A stretch of 64,000 nt of DNA. Source: Ricinus communis. Lineage: Eukaryota; Streptophyta; Magnoliopsida; Malpighiales; Euphorbiaceae. The position numbers and the translations under genes were made by a program. Location of the stretch: positions 1,352,001 through 1,416,000 of the forward strand of contig NC_063259.1 of NCBI RefSeq assembly GCF_019578655.1, given 5' to 3'. Below, piece by piece: positions 1 through 11,158 of the stretch (its first letter is position 1; each line of letters starts with the position of its first letter). The notes under the pieces are model-generated. The model saw nothing but the letters and a program-made list of their open reading frames with translations. It ran no database searches and had not been told where the DNA came from.

Positions 1-3000
1 TCATGACCTAGATACAGTCAGATACCATTTGGTAAAATATGAATTTGTACCTGACTATTATGTGTGGATATATCAAGGTGAAAGGATATTTAGGATTGAT
101 AACATTTCTGAAGTTGGTGGTACAAGTGGTGTTGTTAAAGAAGAAACACTTGATCCGTATCAGACGATGGTTATAGATTCAACGAGTCTTGATTTTAATG
201 TCGATGACATGGAGGAACCCCTTAATATTGAGGCACAAAAGTTTTATGACATACTAAAGACAACAGATAAGGAGTTGTGGCCCGCTTGTAAAAGGCATTC
301 ACAACTATCTTTCATTGCTAGACTAATTAGTATAAAGTAAGAGAATCACATGTCAAAAATATGGTTTGATCATATGTGTGAATTAATAAAAGAGATAGTA
401 CTTGAAAATAATATGATGGTTGATAACTTTTACAGTACTAAGAAGTTACTTCGTGGTCTGAGTTTGCCGGTAGAAAAGATAGATTATTGTTTCAATGGGT
501 GTATAATATATTGGGTTGAAGATATTAACTTAGTGAGTTGTAAGATTTGTGGCCATCCAAGAAAACCACATCGAGCCTTAGATAAAAGACAAAAAAGAAG
601 TATGGCATATAAAAAGATATATTATTTTCCTCTGACCCTTAGATTACAGAGAATGTATGCATCAAATGCTACTACGAAAGATATGAGGTGGCATGTAGAG
701 CATGAGGTTGAAGATGGGATTATGTGCCATCCATCTAATTCACCGGCTTGAAAGCATTTTAATGAGATGCATCTAATTTTTGAAGCTGAAAGTCTGAATA
801 TTAGACTAGGTCTTTGCACGCGGTTTTTAACCAGTTGGTTAGTTAGGGCAGTAATACTCTTCATGGTTAGTAATAGTGACCCTATATAATCTGCCTTTAT
901 GGTTATGTATGAAGGAATAATACATGTTTTTGTCTGCATTGGTTCCAGGCTTGAGAACTCCAAAGGATAAGCTTGATGTATTTTTACAACCACTGTTTGC
1001 ATATTGAAATAGTTATAGGAGGTCGGTGTATGGACTTATGACATTTCACGGAGACAAAATTTTTAGATGTGAGTTGCATTGATGTGGACTATCAATAACT
1101 TTCCTACGTACTCGATATTGTCGGGTTGGGGAATTGTTGGACGATTAGCATGTCCATATTGCATATAAAACTTTGAAGTTTTTACTCCTAAGTTCAATAG
1201 AAAGGAATCATGGTTTGACAATCATTGAAAGTTTTTGCCGGTCGATCATCCATTTCGCAGGAATAAAATAGCTTTTACTAAGAAAAAGATAGTTGGGATA
1301 GGACCCTCACCCATTCGTTCTAAGCATTAGAGTTTGCAAGAATTAAAGGACTTGAGACTGAAAGAAGTTATCAAAGATGGTGCAAAAGAAATCAATGGCC
1401 CAATATGTAAAACATGTGGTTGGAAGAAAAGAAGCATTTTTTGGGATTTTCCCTATTGGAGTTCTAATATGATTCGTCACATTTTGGATGTCATGCATAT
1501 AGAGAAGAATGTGTTTGATAATGTCTTTAACACTGTAATTAATATTCCAGGAAAAAATAAAGACACTTATAAGTCTAGAGAGGAGCTTAATGATTACTGT
1601 CGGCATCCTGAACTGAAGCGTGGCGCAATAGGAAAGTACCCAAAGTGACTTACACGCTTGACAAGCCTGCAAAGGAAGTACTGTGTAACTGGGTTAAGAG
1701 TTTTTGATTTTATGACGGTTATATGTCTAATATGGCTCGATGTGTTGACATGCAAAAGCTAAAGTTGTTTGGGATGAAAAGCCACAATTGTCACGTATTT
1801 ATGTAAAGGTTAATTCCAATTGCTTTCTGTGATTTACTTCCTTCTAATGTTTAGAAGGTTCTCATGGAACTTCGTTTGTTCTTCAAAGAACTAACAACTA
1901 ATGCCATAAGTACTGATGATATGCTACGATTAGATAGAGACATTCATGTTCTTATATGTAATTTGGAACAAATTTCTCCTCCAAGCTTCTTTGATTCCAT
2001 GGAATATTTACTAATCCATTTGGCTTATGAAGCACGAATTGCTGGGCCAATTCAATACATATAGATGTATCCTTTTGAGAGCTACCTTTAAAAGATAAAA
2101 AATAATGTCAAAAACAAAGCAAAGGTTGAAGAGTCAATATGCAATGATTACTTAGTGGAAGAGGCATCCTCATTTTGTTCTTACTACTTTAATAACTATG
2201 TGACCACAAAACATAGAAATGTGCCTCAAAATGATGATGGACATGCAGATATTCTGGATATAGGATAATAATCTTTATATTCTCAATCATCCAGGGCGAC
2301 CTTTTGGAAGGGAGAAAACAAGGTACATGACAGACAAAGAGTATAAAGCCGCTCGTAGTAACATATTACTTAATTGCTCTGAATGCCAATCCTATATACA
2401 ATAAGTTGAACTATTCATTTTAAAGAAATTACAATTCATCCTTTTTATTTCTTATTTACTAATTGTAGTTACAATTGTGAAAGATTGTATGTCGAATAAT
2501 TAAACATGAGGCCAGCAAACATGTCCAGTCAGCAAGTGGATGCTAAACTTGAAAATGAGTTTGTAGATTGGTTCAAAAGTTATGGAAGTCTTTTTACACA
2601 GTACTTCATAATACAACTAAGCTTATGATCCTCGTCTAGTAACAATTGGAAATCCCTTTCAATTATAGGCAACTAATAACTAAATGAACCAGCTAATAAA
2701 AGATCTATCGAGGGGTCCCTTCAGATTAGTCGTTACCTATTTAGGGTATTTTATTAATGGATTTAGACTCTACACAATTAGGCATATTTTAGGTAGATCA
2801 ACAATGAATAATGGAGTGTGCCTATAAGGTTCAAGTTACAATGTGGATGAGAGAGATTATTATGGCCGACTGTTAGAAGTTGTACAGTTAGAGTACATGG
2901 GTTTGCTAATAAAAAAGACTGTACTATTCAAGTGCGACTGGTTTGACCCAAGATCGAATTTAGGTACAAAGGTGCATACTGAGTACAAGCTTGTCGATGT

Positions 3001-3376
3001 AAACCATAAGAGCAAGTTCAATCGGTATGAACAGTTTATACTTTTAGTTCAAGCAAATTAGGTATATTATTGTGCATATCTAAGCTTGCATCGGGATAAG
3101 AGCGACTAGTGGGTCATTTGCAAAATAAAAGCAAGATCCGATATGGATCTTCTAGAGACTGCATCTAAAAACCCACTAGCTCTAAGACCACCATTTCAAG
3201 CATATTAGTTGAACGTATATGTACCGGTACAGTTGGATGAAGTCTTGACATCTTTGAATGATGTGGATGGTGGGTTAATAAAACTTGGAGATGAAACTAG
3301 CAGCAATGACAATGACTTGGAACTTGATTTAGAAATAGATAACCATAATGAAGAGTTAGATAATAATGATACTTAG
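1..3376 (+). pseudogene. TNP2-like CACTA transposase, degenerate
   Basis: In an intact element this protein is the transposase that cuts the CACTA transposon at its terminal inverted repeats. The translation follows the TNP2 order: an N-terminal part (29-340) with VPDYYVWIYQGE; a zinc-finger-like part (350-751) with CIIYW, CKICGHPR and LRLQRMYAS..MRWH; a block at 1334-1648 with FPYW and the family signature LDVMHIEKNVFDN; a DUF4218-like block at 1864-2100 with PPSFFDSMEYLLIHLAYEA; and a DUF4216-like block at 2843-3180 with LFKCDWFDP, YEQFILL and VCKIKARSD. It is broken by at least ten stops and several frame shifts (for example at 749-751, where a tryptophan codon appears to have become TGA just before KHFNEMH). 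The first codons are missing. This is a fossil, not a working gene. Confidence 0.88.
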
Positions 3377-3535
3377 GCATATAAGTTATTTTTCTGTAAT
3401 TAACTCATATGTATTATGAATTTTATTTATTTTATGTTATTTTTACATTGACTGCTTTATATATTAATTTAAGCTTCTTATGTTTTTAAATAAACCAATG
3501 ATGTTTGCAATAGTAGAAAAAATGAAATAATTCAG

Positions 3536-5100
3536 ATGGCAGACAAACGTCCTCGTAAAGACCATTATGGATGACCTACTCCACTACCTTTACCCCTTAT
3601 TATAGAGACATCCCAGACACATTCTTCTACACCTACCTATACACTCAGTTTGAGGCCATCGTTACCTTTACCATCCTCCACTACACCTGCTGATTCTTCA
3701 CTTTCTACTACTATTCCACCACCCCTCACTAATTCATCAGCCACCATTGTTCTACCTCCCACTACACCCATGCCACCACCTGAGGGGACCTCACTTGTTA
3801 GATCATCATTGTGGAGTTCGAAGCCCCATATATAAATTAAGAATGATAGGTAATTAAATGTATTATTTTTTGATATTGATAATTACTGTAAATACATCCA
3901 ATATTCTTTTCTAAATTAATTGCATTAAATTTTTTGTACATAAGCTGGTATGACTATGCTCGGCGAGGGCCACATAGATCTTCAAGAATGCCACAAAGCG
4001 CAAGGGGTATGCGTGGCGATTCGTGCCTAAGGCAACGAAGGAATCATACTTCACAGAGTGGAAGGTAATAAATATTATGATGATTCAATACTTTTTTATT
4101 TATAAGTGATTAATATTAACATTTTTTTTTGTAGAAACTTTCACTTACGACCCGAGGTACGAGGACCAACTCCAACCTGCTTGGGATAAGCAGGCAGTAG
4201 AGAGATGCTGTGACATGGTATCCAGCTGGAAGAGGAGTGGGAAGCGGCCTCAATATATTGTAGAGGATACCTAGACCCACTCGACAGACTACTGGAAGAG
4301 GCCCATGGTGAAGGCAGCCTTTGAGACCCATACCAAGAACCATCTCAACGAGGTTGCTGGCCCTGGTACAGGTCTTACTTGTCACATTGCTGGGTCAAGG
4401 TTGACCATCGACTATCAGCGGGCATTGGTAAGAATGAATATACTATACTTTATTTACAAGTATTAATTAAACTTGTAGCAGATAATGATCTTTAATCTAA
4501 CCATCTTCCTTTTTCTAGACCAGGGAGTTGGGTCATGAGCCTACCGCCTTTGAGCTGTTCCACTGGTTGCACATCAAGACCGACGACTACTTCATCGACA
4601 ACAAGTCCTAGCATATCACTGTAAGTTACTTATAACATATTAAAAAATTTCAATTCCTATTCCTACTATTTCAATTTAATATGATAATTAATTTTAATTT
4701 CTGTTTATTACAAGTTATTGTTGAGGCACGGGCATCTACTGCATCTTAACCTAGCGAGGCTTCTTTTGATCCTCCACCGGTTGACATGTCGGAACTGTTC
4801 GTCGACGTCGTTGGCGGGGAGAAGAAGCATCACATATACGGGCTGGGTTCAGAGGTTCAGAGGCGCCCACCTTCACCTATCCCCATAGGTTGTAGCAGCA
4901 CTACCTCTAATCGCTCACGAGAGGTGCTAAAACGTGAGATACAAGTAGAGCTGGATCAAGAGTATGGCGCACGCACATTAGATCTCGAGTGGACGATGCA
5001 GCACATTGTTCGCATGTTTGGTGCTAGCTTTGTTCCATCACTTGCGCCTACTCCTCCAACCGATGCATTTGCGACTGCTACCTCGGATCCTCCAACTTAG
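3536..5100 (+). pseudogene. CACTA second ORF, Transposase_24 (Ptta/En/Spm) type, degenerate
   Basis: This is the usual downstream partner of TNP2 in plant CACTA elements, thought to be a DNA-binding accessory protein. The start at 3536 opens with MADKRPRK, followed by a proline/serine/threonine-rich N-terminus to 3835. Exon-like blocks separated by GT...AG introns follow: about 3955-4066 (ATKRKGYAWRFVPKATKESYF), 4136-4427 (TYDPRYEDQLQPAW, SSWKRSGKRPQYI), 4520-4620 (RELGHEPTAFELFHWLH) and 4725-5098 (ELFVDVVGGEKKHHIYGLG, the family hallmark, then a heptad-like ERE/LD stretch). In-frame stops break it after DHYG, after VEDT, after DNKS and before PSEASFD. Several are explained by TGG or CAA codons changed by C-to-T or G-to-A transitions. 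Confidence 0.8.
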
Positions 5101-5280
5101 GAGGATGGCGACTCCTCCTCGTCCAATGCCTCCGATTAGAGACTTTTTTTATTTATACTATATTTTATTATTTTTGTACAATCTTTTGGCTTTGCTCTTT
5201 TTGGATATAATTATTTATATTTTCCAAATTCATAATTCTTATTTCTATTTCAATTTATGAAATATGCTAATTAATTTTTT

Positions 5281-5749
5281 TAAAATTTAATACCTGCATT
5301 TAGTGATGGTTATTAAATATATATTTTTAAAATAGAAACAAATAGTGATGGTTTAGCAACAATCTTTTATTAAAATAAAAAAAATATAACAATAATTACC
5401 AACGGATTATTGACATGAATAAAATAAATAAATTTACTGTTTAGTGACGGTATAACAATGGATGTTTAGCGACGGCTCACCGACGAATTCTTTTCTCAAA
5501 AGCTTAGCAACGACTCTATCCATTGGTAAACAGAGGATATGATGGCTTGCTGGCTACGCCTTTAGTGACGATTGACTTAGGCTATGGTGACGGCACATGC
5601 CATTTATCATATATATCTATGGATACGGTAGGCGTTGTTAGAGTTGTAACATTGCCATTTTTAGTGGCCATCACCTGTCGCTATGCCGTCACTAAGATGC
5701 TTTACCAATGCGCTTAACACATTTACCGACGGAAACGTACATCGCTAAA
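5281..5749. repeat. CACTA subterminal repeat tract
   Basis: Short degenerate words around GTGACGG, GCGACGG, CCGACGG and their complements recur in both orientations (near 5306, 5347, 5442, 5468, 5480, 5567, 5590, 5670, 5689 and 5727). In CACTA elements such subterminal arrays are where the TNPA-type protein binds. Their density falls off abruptly at the GTAGTG end, as expected for the inside of an element terminus. Confidence 0.75.
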
Positions 5750-5766
5750 CATTATTTTTTGTAGTG
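5750..5766 (-). repeat. CACTA right terminal inverted repeat
   Basis: The plus strand reads a T-rich run ending TTTTTTGTAGTG; on the minus strand this begins CACTACAAAAAA, the conserved CACTA terminus. It marks the outer border of the element. The partner TIR is outside the window, so the 3-bp target duplication cannot be tested. Confidence 0.8.
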
Positions 5767-5862
5767 ATATTTGAAAAAAGAAAAGGAGAGAGATAGAGAG
5801 ATTTTTCACGAATTTAAGGGAAATAGTTTGGAAGTTGTAGAGATGTGGACGAGAATGGTAGT

Positions 5863-7378
5863 TGATATGCATTGTTTTACACATGTTTATATGCTCAATT
5901 ACTTCCATTTTTTTGCATAGTTATCTTGTTTTATGCCAGAATTACCTGTGTTTTGGTTCCTTTCATGTTTCAGGTGATCATCGATAACATTATCAGTATT
6001 TGAGGGAGATACGTGTGAATACGGACTAGAATCCATCAAATTGAGCAAAGGCTAGCATTTCAAGGTTAAGCACGGCCTGGACTTTGGCCGTGCTAAACCA
6101 TTGACATTTGACCCTCAAAAGTGACCTTTCGGCACGGTTTCCGAGGCCACCACGATCTCCATCACGGTCTATGGTGGCTCAGCACCGGCAGGGCACGGTT
6201 AGGGAGAAGAGGCTGATTTTTCGGGACTCGAAGGTCCAGCACAGGCTTGAGCACGACCGTGCTGACCAGCACAGGCTTGGGCACGGCCGTGCTGACCAGC
6301 ACAGGCTTAAGCACAGCCATGTTGAAACATTAATATAGGCAAAATTGAGTTCTTTTGTAGGTGGTCCGATTTTCTGACTTGATTTCACATATACATGCAT
6401 AAGCCATCTTTTCCTAGACTTCAATACTCAACTTTAGGAGACTATTTCATCTATTGAAGGAAGGATTACATTGGTTTTAACATCCAATTGAAGATCAAGA
6501 GGAGATTTGGAGGCATTCAAGAGGCAATTTAGGGTTCATCAATCAGATTTGGGGATTTTGAGCTGTTCATCCAATTCGAAGGAAAAGGGTGTATCTATTT
6601 CATTTTCTTTATTCTTTCATTGTTATTGAATTCCTAATTGTTTTAGACATAAACATGTGTAGCTAGATCGATTAAACCTATTGGGATTTCCTTACTATGT
6701 TGGCTTAGTATTAAATTGTTGGATTGTTTGAGTTCCTTTTTGTATTCTTCTTGCTTTCAGTATTAATAAGATATCACATTATTCAAATGACATTGTGAAT
6801 TGTGTTCCTTAGATTGCTTTATGTAATTGAGAAATTCATTAAGTAATTGAAATTTTGAATAGCAAGAACTGGTTAATGATCACTTAGAGATAAGGGTAAT
6901 TGGCTAGCCGAATTAAGAATTAACAAAGCTTAATAGAGGCGGATTAAAGCTTAATGCTTACTTAATAATCGATCGTTAGGAAGAGATTCCAACTTTAGGT
7001 TCTTAGGTTTAAGAATTCGGTTATCTCGAGGGGGAGACCGAATTCAGTTAAGAATTCATCCATGGGTAGCATAATTGGATTCATCAATCTGTTATCTTTT
7101 GTTTGATTGCCAACTAGTTTAGGTTCTTTTTGGGTTTGCATTTCTTGTCTTGATTGTTTCATTCATTTATTCATTCTTGCATCTCATTTAGAACTCAGTT
7201 TCTAGTTATTAGCAAATTTAGAATTCATCCATCATATATTTTAGGTTAGATAACAAAGAACAAAGTAGTAACTCTGGGTTTTCACTTTTCCGAGAATACG
7301 ACCTTATACTCGCCATTAGTGCTAGACTGCATCGATAAGTTCACTGCCTTAGATTGTAGCTACATAAATAGCATATCA
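5863..7378 (+). mobile_element. Solo LTR, Ty3/gypsy type (TGATATGC...ATATCA), with perfect TSD
   Basis: The segment starts TGATATGC and ends GCATATCA. It is flanked by a perfect 5-bp direct repeat GTAGT at 5858-5862 and 7379-7383, as left by an LTR-retrotransposon integrase. Its last 100 bases (TTCCGAGAATACGACC ... CTGCATCGATAAG ... GATTGTAGCTAC) match the reverse complement of the element at 52613-54062. There is no internal region, so it is a product of LTR-LTR recombination. It sits about 100 bp beyond the CACTA border, in a purine-rich stretch. Confidence 0.85.
6236..6325 (+). repeat. Three tandem 30-bp units with palindromic GCACGGCCGTGC core
   Basis: Copies begin at 6236, 6266 and 6296 with CCAGCACAGGCTT and continue GCACGRCCGTGCTGA. 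They lie inside the solo LTR at 5863-7378. The third copy is decayed (CACAGCCATG). A related single palindrome lies upstream near 6068-6095 (GCACGGCC...GGCCGTGC). Confidence 0.85.
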
Positions 7379-7542
7379 GTAGTGAAGAAGAAAGAGAAAA
7401 GGAGAAAGAGAGGAGGAAGTAATGGTAAAAAGTTAAAGAGAGGAATGATGATGCACATGCTTTTCTAAATCTGAACTTATTATTTTATTTTATTTTAGTT
7501 GTTTTTAGACAAAAAAAATACCAAAATTTATTCATATGCATG

Positions 7543-7760
7543 TATCTAATGTATCACGGGCGTGACATCTATCACGACCATGACAAAGACTTCTTCTGGG
7601 CAAGTGTCACGACTCGTGACACATGTCACGGGCGTGACATAAACTCGACGAGAAACCATATATAATGTCTCACGGGCTTGACATGCGTCACGACCATGAT
7701 AGAGACTTTTGAGTTAGTGAGTGTCACGACTCGTGATATATGCCACGGACGTGACTCAAG
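7543..7760. repeat. Two diverged 116-bp tandem units with CACGGGCGTG-type palindromes
   Basis: The first unit starts near 7543 (CACGGG at 7555) and the second near 7659 (CACGGG at 7671). Each carries several imperfect palindromes of the form GTCACGGGCGTGAC, GTCACGACTCGTGAC and ATCACGACCATGAC. The units differ by scattered substitutions, mostly transitions. Confidence 0.8.
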
Positions 7761-7773
7761 AGTTATGCAAATG

Positions 7774-7799
7774 TATTGTTATTATTATTATTATTATTT
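7774..7799. repeat. (ATT)n microsatellite
   Basis: A run of ATT triplets follows the palindromic repeat; ordinary slippage-prone simple sequence. Confidence 0.8.
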
Positions 7800-8190
7800 C
7801 AACTTAAAATATATAATCATGGCCTAATACTCTAAATGCAATATGGATGAGTGAAAGTCTCAATTTTAAAACAACACTTTTAGCAAAACACAAATGTATC
7901 AAGTTGAATGTTACCTTAAAATTAGCTTTCCATGCATGAACGTGTTGCTTCTCTCTTATTCTTCTTTAACTCCTCTTTTATCCCTAAGCTCCTCAAAAGA
8001 AACTGAAAATATGTTAAACATAATGCATAAGTTACAAACTAAAAAGAAAACATATAACTAGAATTTATTAAAGTAAAGCAATTTGGTTACCTCCCAAGAG
8101 CTCTAATTTAGAATTGTTAGCTTGAATTGCTCCCTTTATCATTCATGAAATGGCATCATCAAGGTGGATAATGAACACTTGTGGAATAGT

Positions 8191-9032
8191 TTATCCTATA
8201 TAATATGGTTTGAGTCGTTGTCCATTAACTTTGAATGTCTTCTTATCTTTGCCTTCAATGTCAACCGCTCCATAAGGATGAACTTTCACTACTTGGAAAA
8301 GGCCTGACCACCAGGGAAATAACTTGAGATGAGAATTAAACAACAACACCAGTTGTTCTTCAATGAACTTTTGCTTGACAATGTGCTGGTTGTGCCAAAG
8401 TTTCATCTTTTCCTTGTAAATCCTTGCACTTTTAAAGGCTTGTAGGCATATTTCTTCAAGTTCACTTAGTTGAAGCTTGCAACTTTCTCTAGCTGATTTT
8501 AAGTCGAAATTTAAAGCCTTGTTTGCGCAATAAGCTTTGTGCTCAAGCTCCACAGAAAGATGGCAAGCTTTTTCGAACAATAATTAATATGGTGACATAC
8601 CAATCAGAGTCTTGAAAGCTATTCTATATGACCAAAGTACATCATCAAGTCTCAAGAACCAGTCCTTTCAAGAGTTACTTATTATTTTCTCCAAAATTCA
8701 CTTCAACACCCTATTAGAAATTTCAACTTGACCACTTGTTTGGAAATGATATGATGTAGCAACCTTGTGGGTGACTCCATATTTTTCAACAAAAATGGGT
8801 ACCTCTATTACTAATTATTGCTCTAGATAGTCCATACCTTGTAGATGTTCTTCTTGATGAATTTGGTCACCATTTTAGCATAATTTGTCGAGGTAGCAAT
8901 TTCTCTACCCTTTTAAAAATATATTCAAAGCTACTAATATATATTACTTCCCAAAAGAAGATAGGAATGGTCCCATAAAATTGATTCTCCAAACATCAAT
9001 TAACTCCACCTCAAGAATAGGAGTGAGAGGCA
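8191..9032 (-). pseudogene. Athila-like Ty3/gypsy integrase, degenerate
   Basis: Integrase joins retrotransposon DNA to the host chromosome. Read on the minus strand and allowing frame shifts, the order is: ILEVELIDVWRINFMGPF (catalytic core start), [74 protein letters not shown], then an open C-terminal stretch at 8191-8580 (KACHLSVELEHKAY, LQLSELEEI, IYKEKMK, LLFNSHLKLFPWWSGLF, HPYGAVDIE, FKVNGQRLKPYYIG). This matches the Athila/Tat branch and ends at the usual C-terminus. Both catalytic aspartates are changed to asparagine (RINFMGP for [14 protein letters not shown] for ISDGGTHF); the glutamate in SGQVE remains. Several stops lie at 8581-9032. Dead fragment. Confidence 0.85.
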
Positions 9033-10067
9033 TTTACACTTGAACAATTTTTACAAGTTTAGGGATAAAATTGTTAAATTTTTTTACATTTGGAGCTAAT
9101 AGGCTCTATGTATAACCGAATCGACTCTACACAATGCCGATTGGCTATTTTTCAAAATTCGATGCCGTTTTACGTGTGTTCTTATACCAAAACGCCAAAA
9201 TTGGTGAATAGAAAGTTTCTAGAAGAGATTTGTGATATTTATTAGAATTTTTAAAATATATATAATGATAAATATTTGACTTTTAAAGATTTTATTTTAT
9301 TATATATTATTCTGATAGAGGGAAAGATAATCAATTCACTTTTTAATTTAAATAATTAAGTACTTATCTACTCCTTTAGGTTTCCTAACCGTATTATTAT
9401 AAAAAGAATATGATGAGCTAGATTTAGGGTTAGTTACATTCATCAAGCTACAAACATTAGAGCTTCAATCATTAAGCAGAGCTTACTAGTAATTTAGGGA
9501 TTCACAAACATTCAAGATATAACAAAAGGAGTTTAGGAAACAAGAAAGGAAAAGCCACCAAGTAAGAAGAGGGATTTGGAAACTTTGTTCTTTGAACAAT
9601 AAAGGATTTCCCAAACCTAAGCAACACTGGATTCTTAACCTATCTTCAATTCCACCACCTCATTATCTCTAGAGACTCATAGAACATCATTCAACAGTGA
9701 CCTGAGGGTTCCCTAAATCTATCATCATTATCATATCCATCTCCATCAAACTAATTATTTTACTTTATGTTTTAAAAACATGATTATGGCTATTTTATTT
9801 AATTAATTTGCTTGATGCACATTATTTTTATGATTAGATCTAGATTTTTTTTATGAATATGATAACATGCACATGCTGAAAATTGGATATAATAATATGA
9901 TCTGTCTTGGAAATTGAATATGATAACAGGCAATATGATGGATTTTTGTCTTTAATGACTTGAATGATTAGAATAACATGTTAGATTCATGTTTCTATTT
10001 GATTATGTTTATTTCTTAATACTGTATGTTCAAATCTAGAATCTGCAATGTAAAGTTCACTTTGTTT
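9033..10067. other. Eroded LTR-like DNA, no gene seen
   Basis: No coding signal. A possible retroelement 5' region: the word GGCTCTATG and a GCCGATTGGC near-palindrome around 9110-9160, a TATA-like TATTATTATAAAAAG at about 9392-9406, then an A-rich leader. The first part may be an LTR U3/R because similar AGCCGAT...GGCTCT words recur near 10293 and 12383, but I could not define ends or a target duplication. Confidence 0.3.
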
Positions 10068-10172
10068 TGCATGTTTACACTATTTTTATGTGTTTTGGCT
10101 TAGTTTAATATATTCTAATTTGCATGTTTACACTATTTTTATGTGTTTTGGCTTAGTTTAATATATTCTAAT
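10068..10172 (+). repeat. Perfect 53-bp tandem duplication
   Basis: TGCATGTTTACACTATTTTT begins at 10068 and again at 10121, and the two units are identical through ATATATTCTAAT. Lack of any difference implies a recent slippage or unequal-exchange event in otherwise old, decayed DNA. Confidence 0.92.
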
Positions 10173-11069
10173 GGCCTTGGCTTTATTTATTTCAATTCTT
10201 AATCGTATTTTTATTTCTTATGCATGTTAAATTGGCTCCCGGGTGAGGGGGTTAGCAAAAAACTCGTGAAATTGAGCAGGAAAAGCCCTAGACAGAGCTG
10301 ATCGGCTCTATGACATCAATCAGTTGGCTCTGCATCTATTTTGGCCTGATTTTTGGATTTTGTTAGATTTTAGTGATATTTTGTGTACTATGACTTAATT
10401 ATATGCGTTTTCCTTTTGATTTTTAACTGTAAGAGTTAGATTTACTTTATCGCACTTTAATTCTTGTATTGTATTGATGGATGCAAAATATTTGCTTTGT
10501 GATTGCCTAATTAAAACTGGACATAGAAACTTTAGATTAAAATTGGATCCTAACATGAAAAAAATAGTCTATTAGGTTAAAGGATGGTGAAATGGGCTTA
10601 AAATTAAAATTTATATAGGCTTAGTGGGTTTTGCCATGCTTTAATTAAATTAATTGGCCTACATGAGATTTAAGATCAACCAATTGGGCCTCAATATAAA
10701 AAGTAGTTTATTTACGCCTAAAGGCTCATGTATAATTTATAATTGGGTTAAACTAAGTAAGTCTTGTGCATAATTAATTAGTTAAGTAGGCTAACAAATC
10801 AAACATGGATTAGGCTTAATAAAAATGGGCTAGACTTAAGAGGAACTCACATGCTGCAACGAATGCTTGAAAATACAAACTATTACATTTACAGGGAATA
10901 GCTTGTTAAATAATAAAATTAAAGACTAAAATATACAAATAAGGAAGTTGGCTTTCAAATCCATCTCTGGATGTGACGAAGCTTCCTCGTCCGAAATCGC
11001 CACCCACAATAATTATTAGTAAAGTGAAATATTGGCATGTTGGATAAAAAATTATTTTATTTAAATTAT
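10173..11069. other. AT-rich noncoding DNA, retroelement-like
   Basis: No gene seen. It contains GAGCTGATCGGCTCTATG near 10296, a palindromic word shared with the neighbouring intervals, and repeated GGCTTA/GGGCCT/TGGGCT words at 10590-10850 of the kind common in plant LTR U3 regions. No boundaries could be assigned. Confidence 0.3.
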
Positions 11070-11158
11070 TGAATGGTCATGCTTGCTATTGGTCTCGATG
11101 GCTTTACGCCTACCCATTCCCTAGCGCTGGTCACGGGCCCACAGATCGGATCGTGACA
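11070..11158 (+). mobile_element. Terminal fragment of a Tekay-family LTR
   Basis: The stretch GGCTTTACGCCTACCCATTC, followed by CTAGCGCTGGTCACGGGCCC and ending GGATCGTGACA, matches the last 70 bases of the solo LTR at 48615-51499. Only the right end is recognisable; the start is approximate. It shows that the same LTR family also occurs outside the satellite. Confidence 0.7.

Larger units (their letters stand above)
1..5766 (+). mobile_element. Decayed CACTA (En/Spm) DNA transposon, 5' end outside window
   Basis: The segment holds, in order on the plus strand, a TNP2-like transposase pseudogene, a second ORF of the Transposase_24 type, a noncoding tract rich in short CGACGG/GTGACGG-type words, and a terminal sequence ending in GTAGTG, the complement of the CACTA terminus. 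This order is the usual one for plant CACTA elements. Both coding parts carry stops and frame breaks, so the copy cannot supply its own transposase. The left terminus and the matching target duplication lie before base 1. Confidence 0.88.
7384..8190 (-). other. 3' noncoding part of an Athila-like element, AT-rich
   Basis: No open frame is credible here. On the minus strand this lies downstream of the integrase stop at 8191. It includes a GGGAGGTAACC word (plus-strand GGTTACCTCCC at 8089-8099), a form of the GGGAGGCAACC sequence often seen just after pol in Athila-like elements. It also holds the 116-bp palindrome-bearing repeat (7543-7760) and an ATT microsatellite. The purine-rich stretch at 7384-7440 continues the tract interrupted by the solo LTR at 5863-7378. 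Confidence 0.45.

Noticed and set aside
3650..3835. Separate proline/serine-rich secreted protein
   Set aside because: It is in frame with the ATG at 3536 and is the low-complexity N-terminus of the second CACTA ORF.
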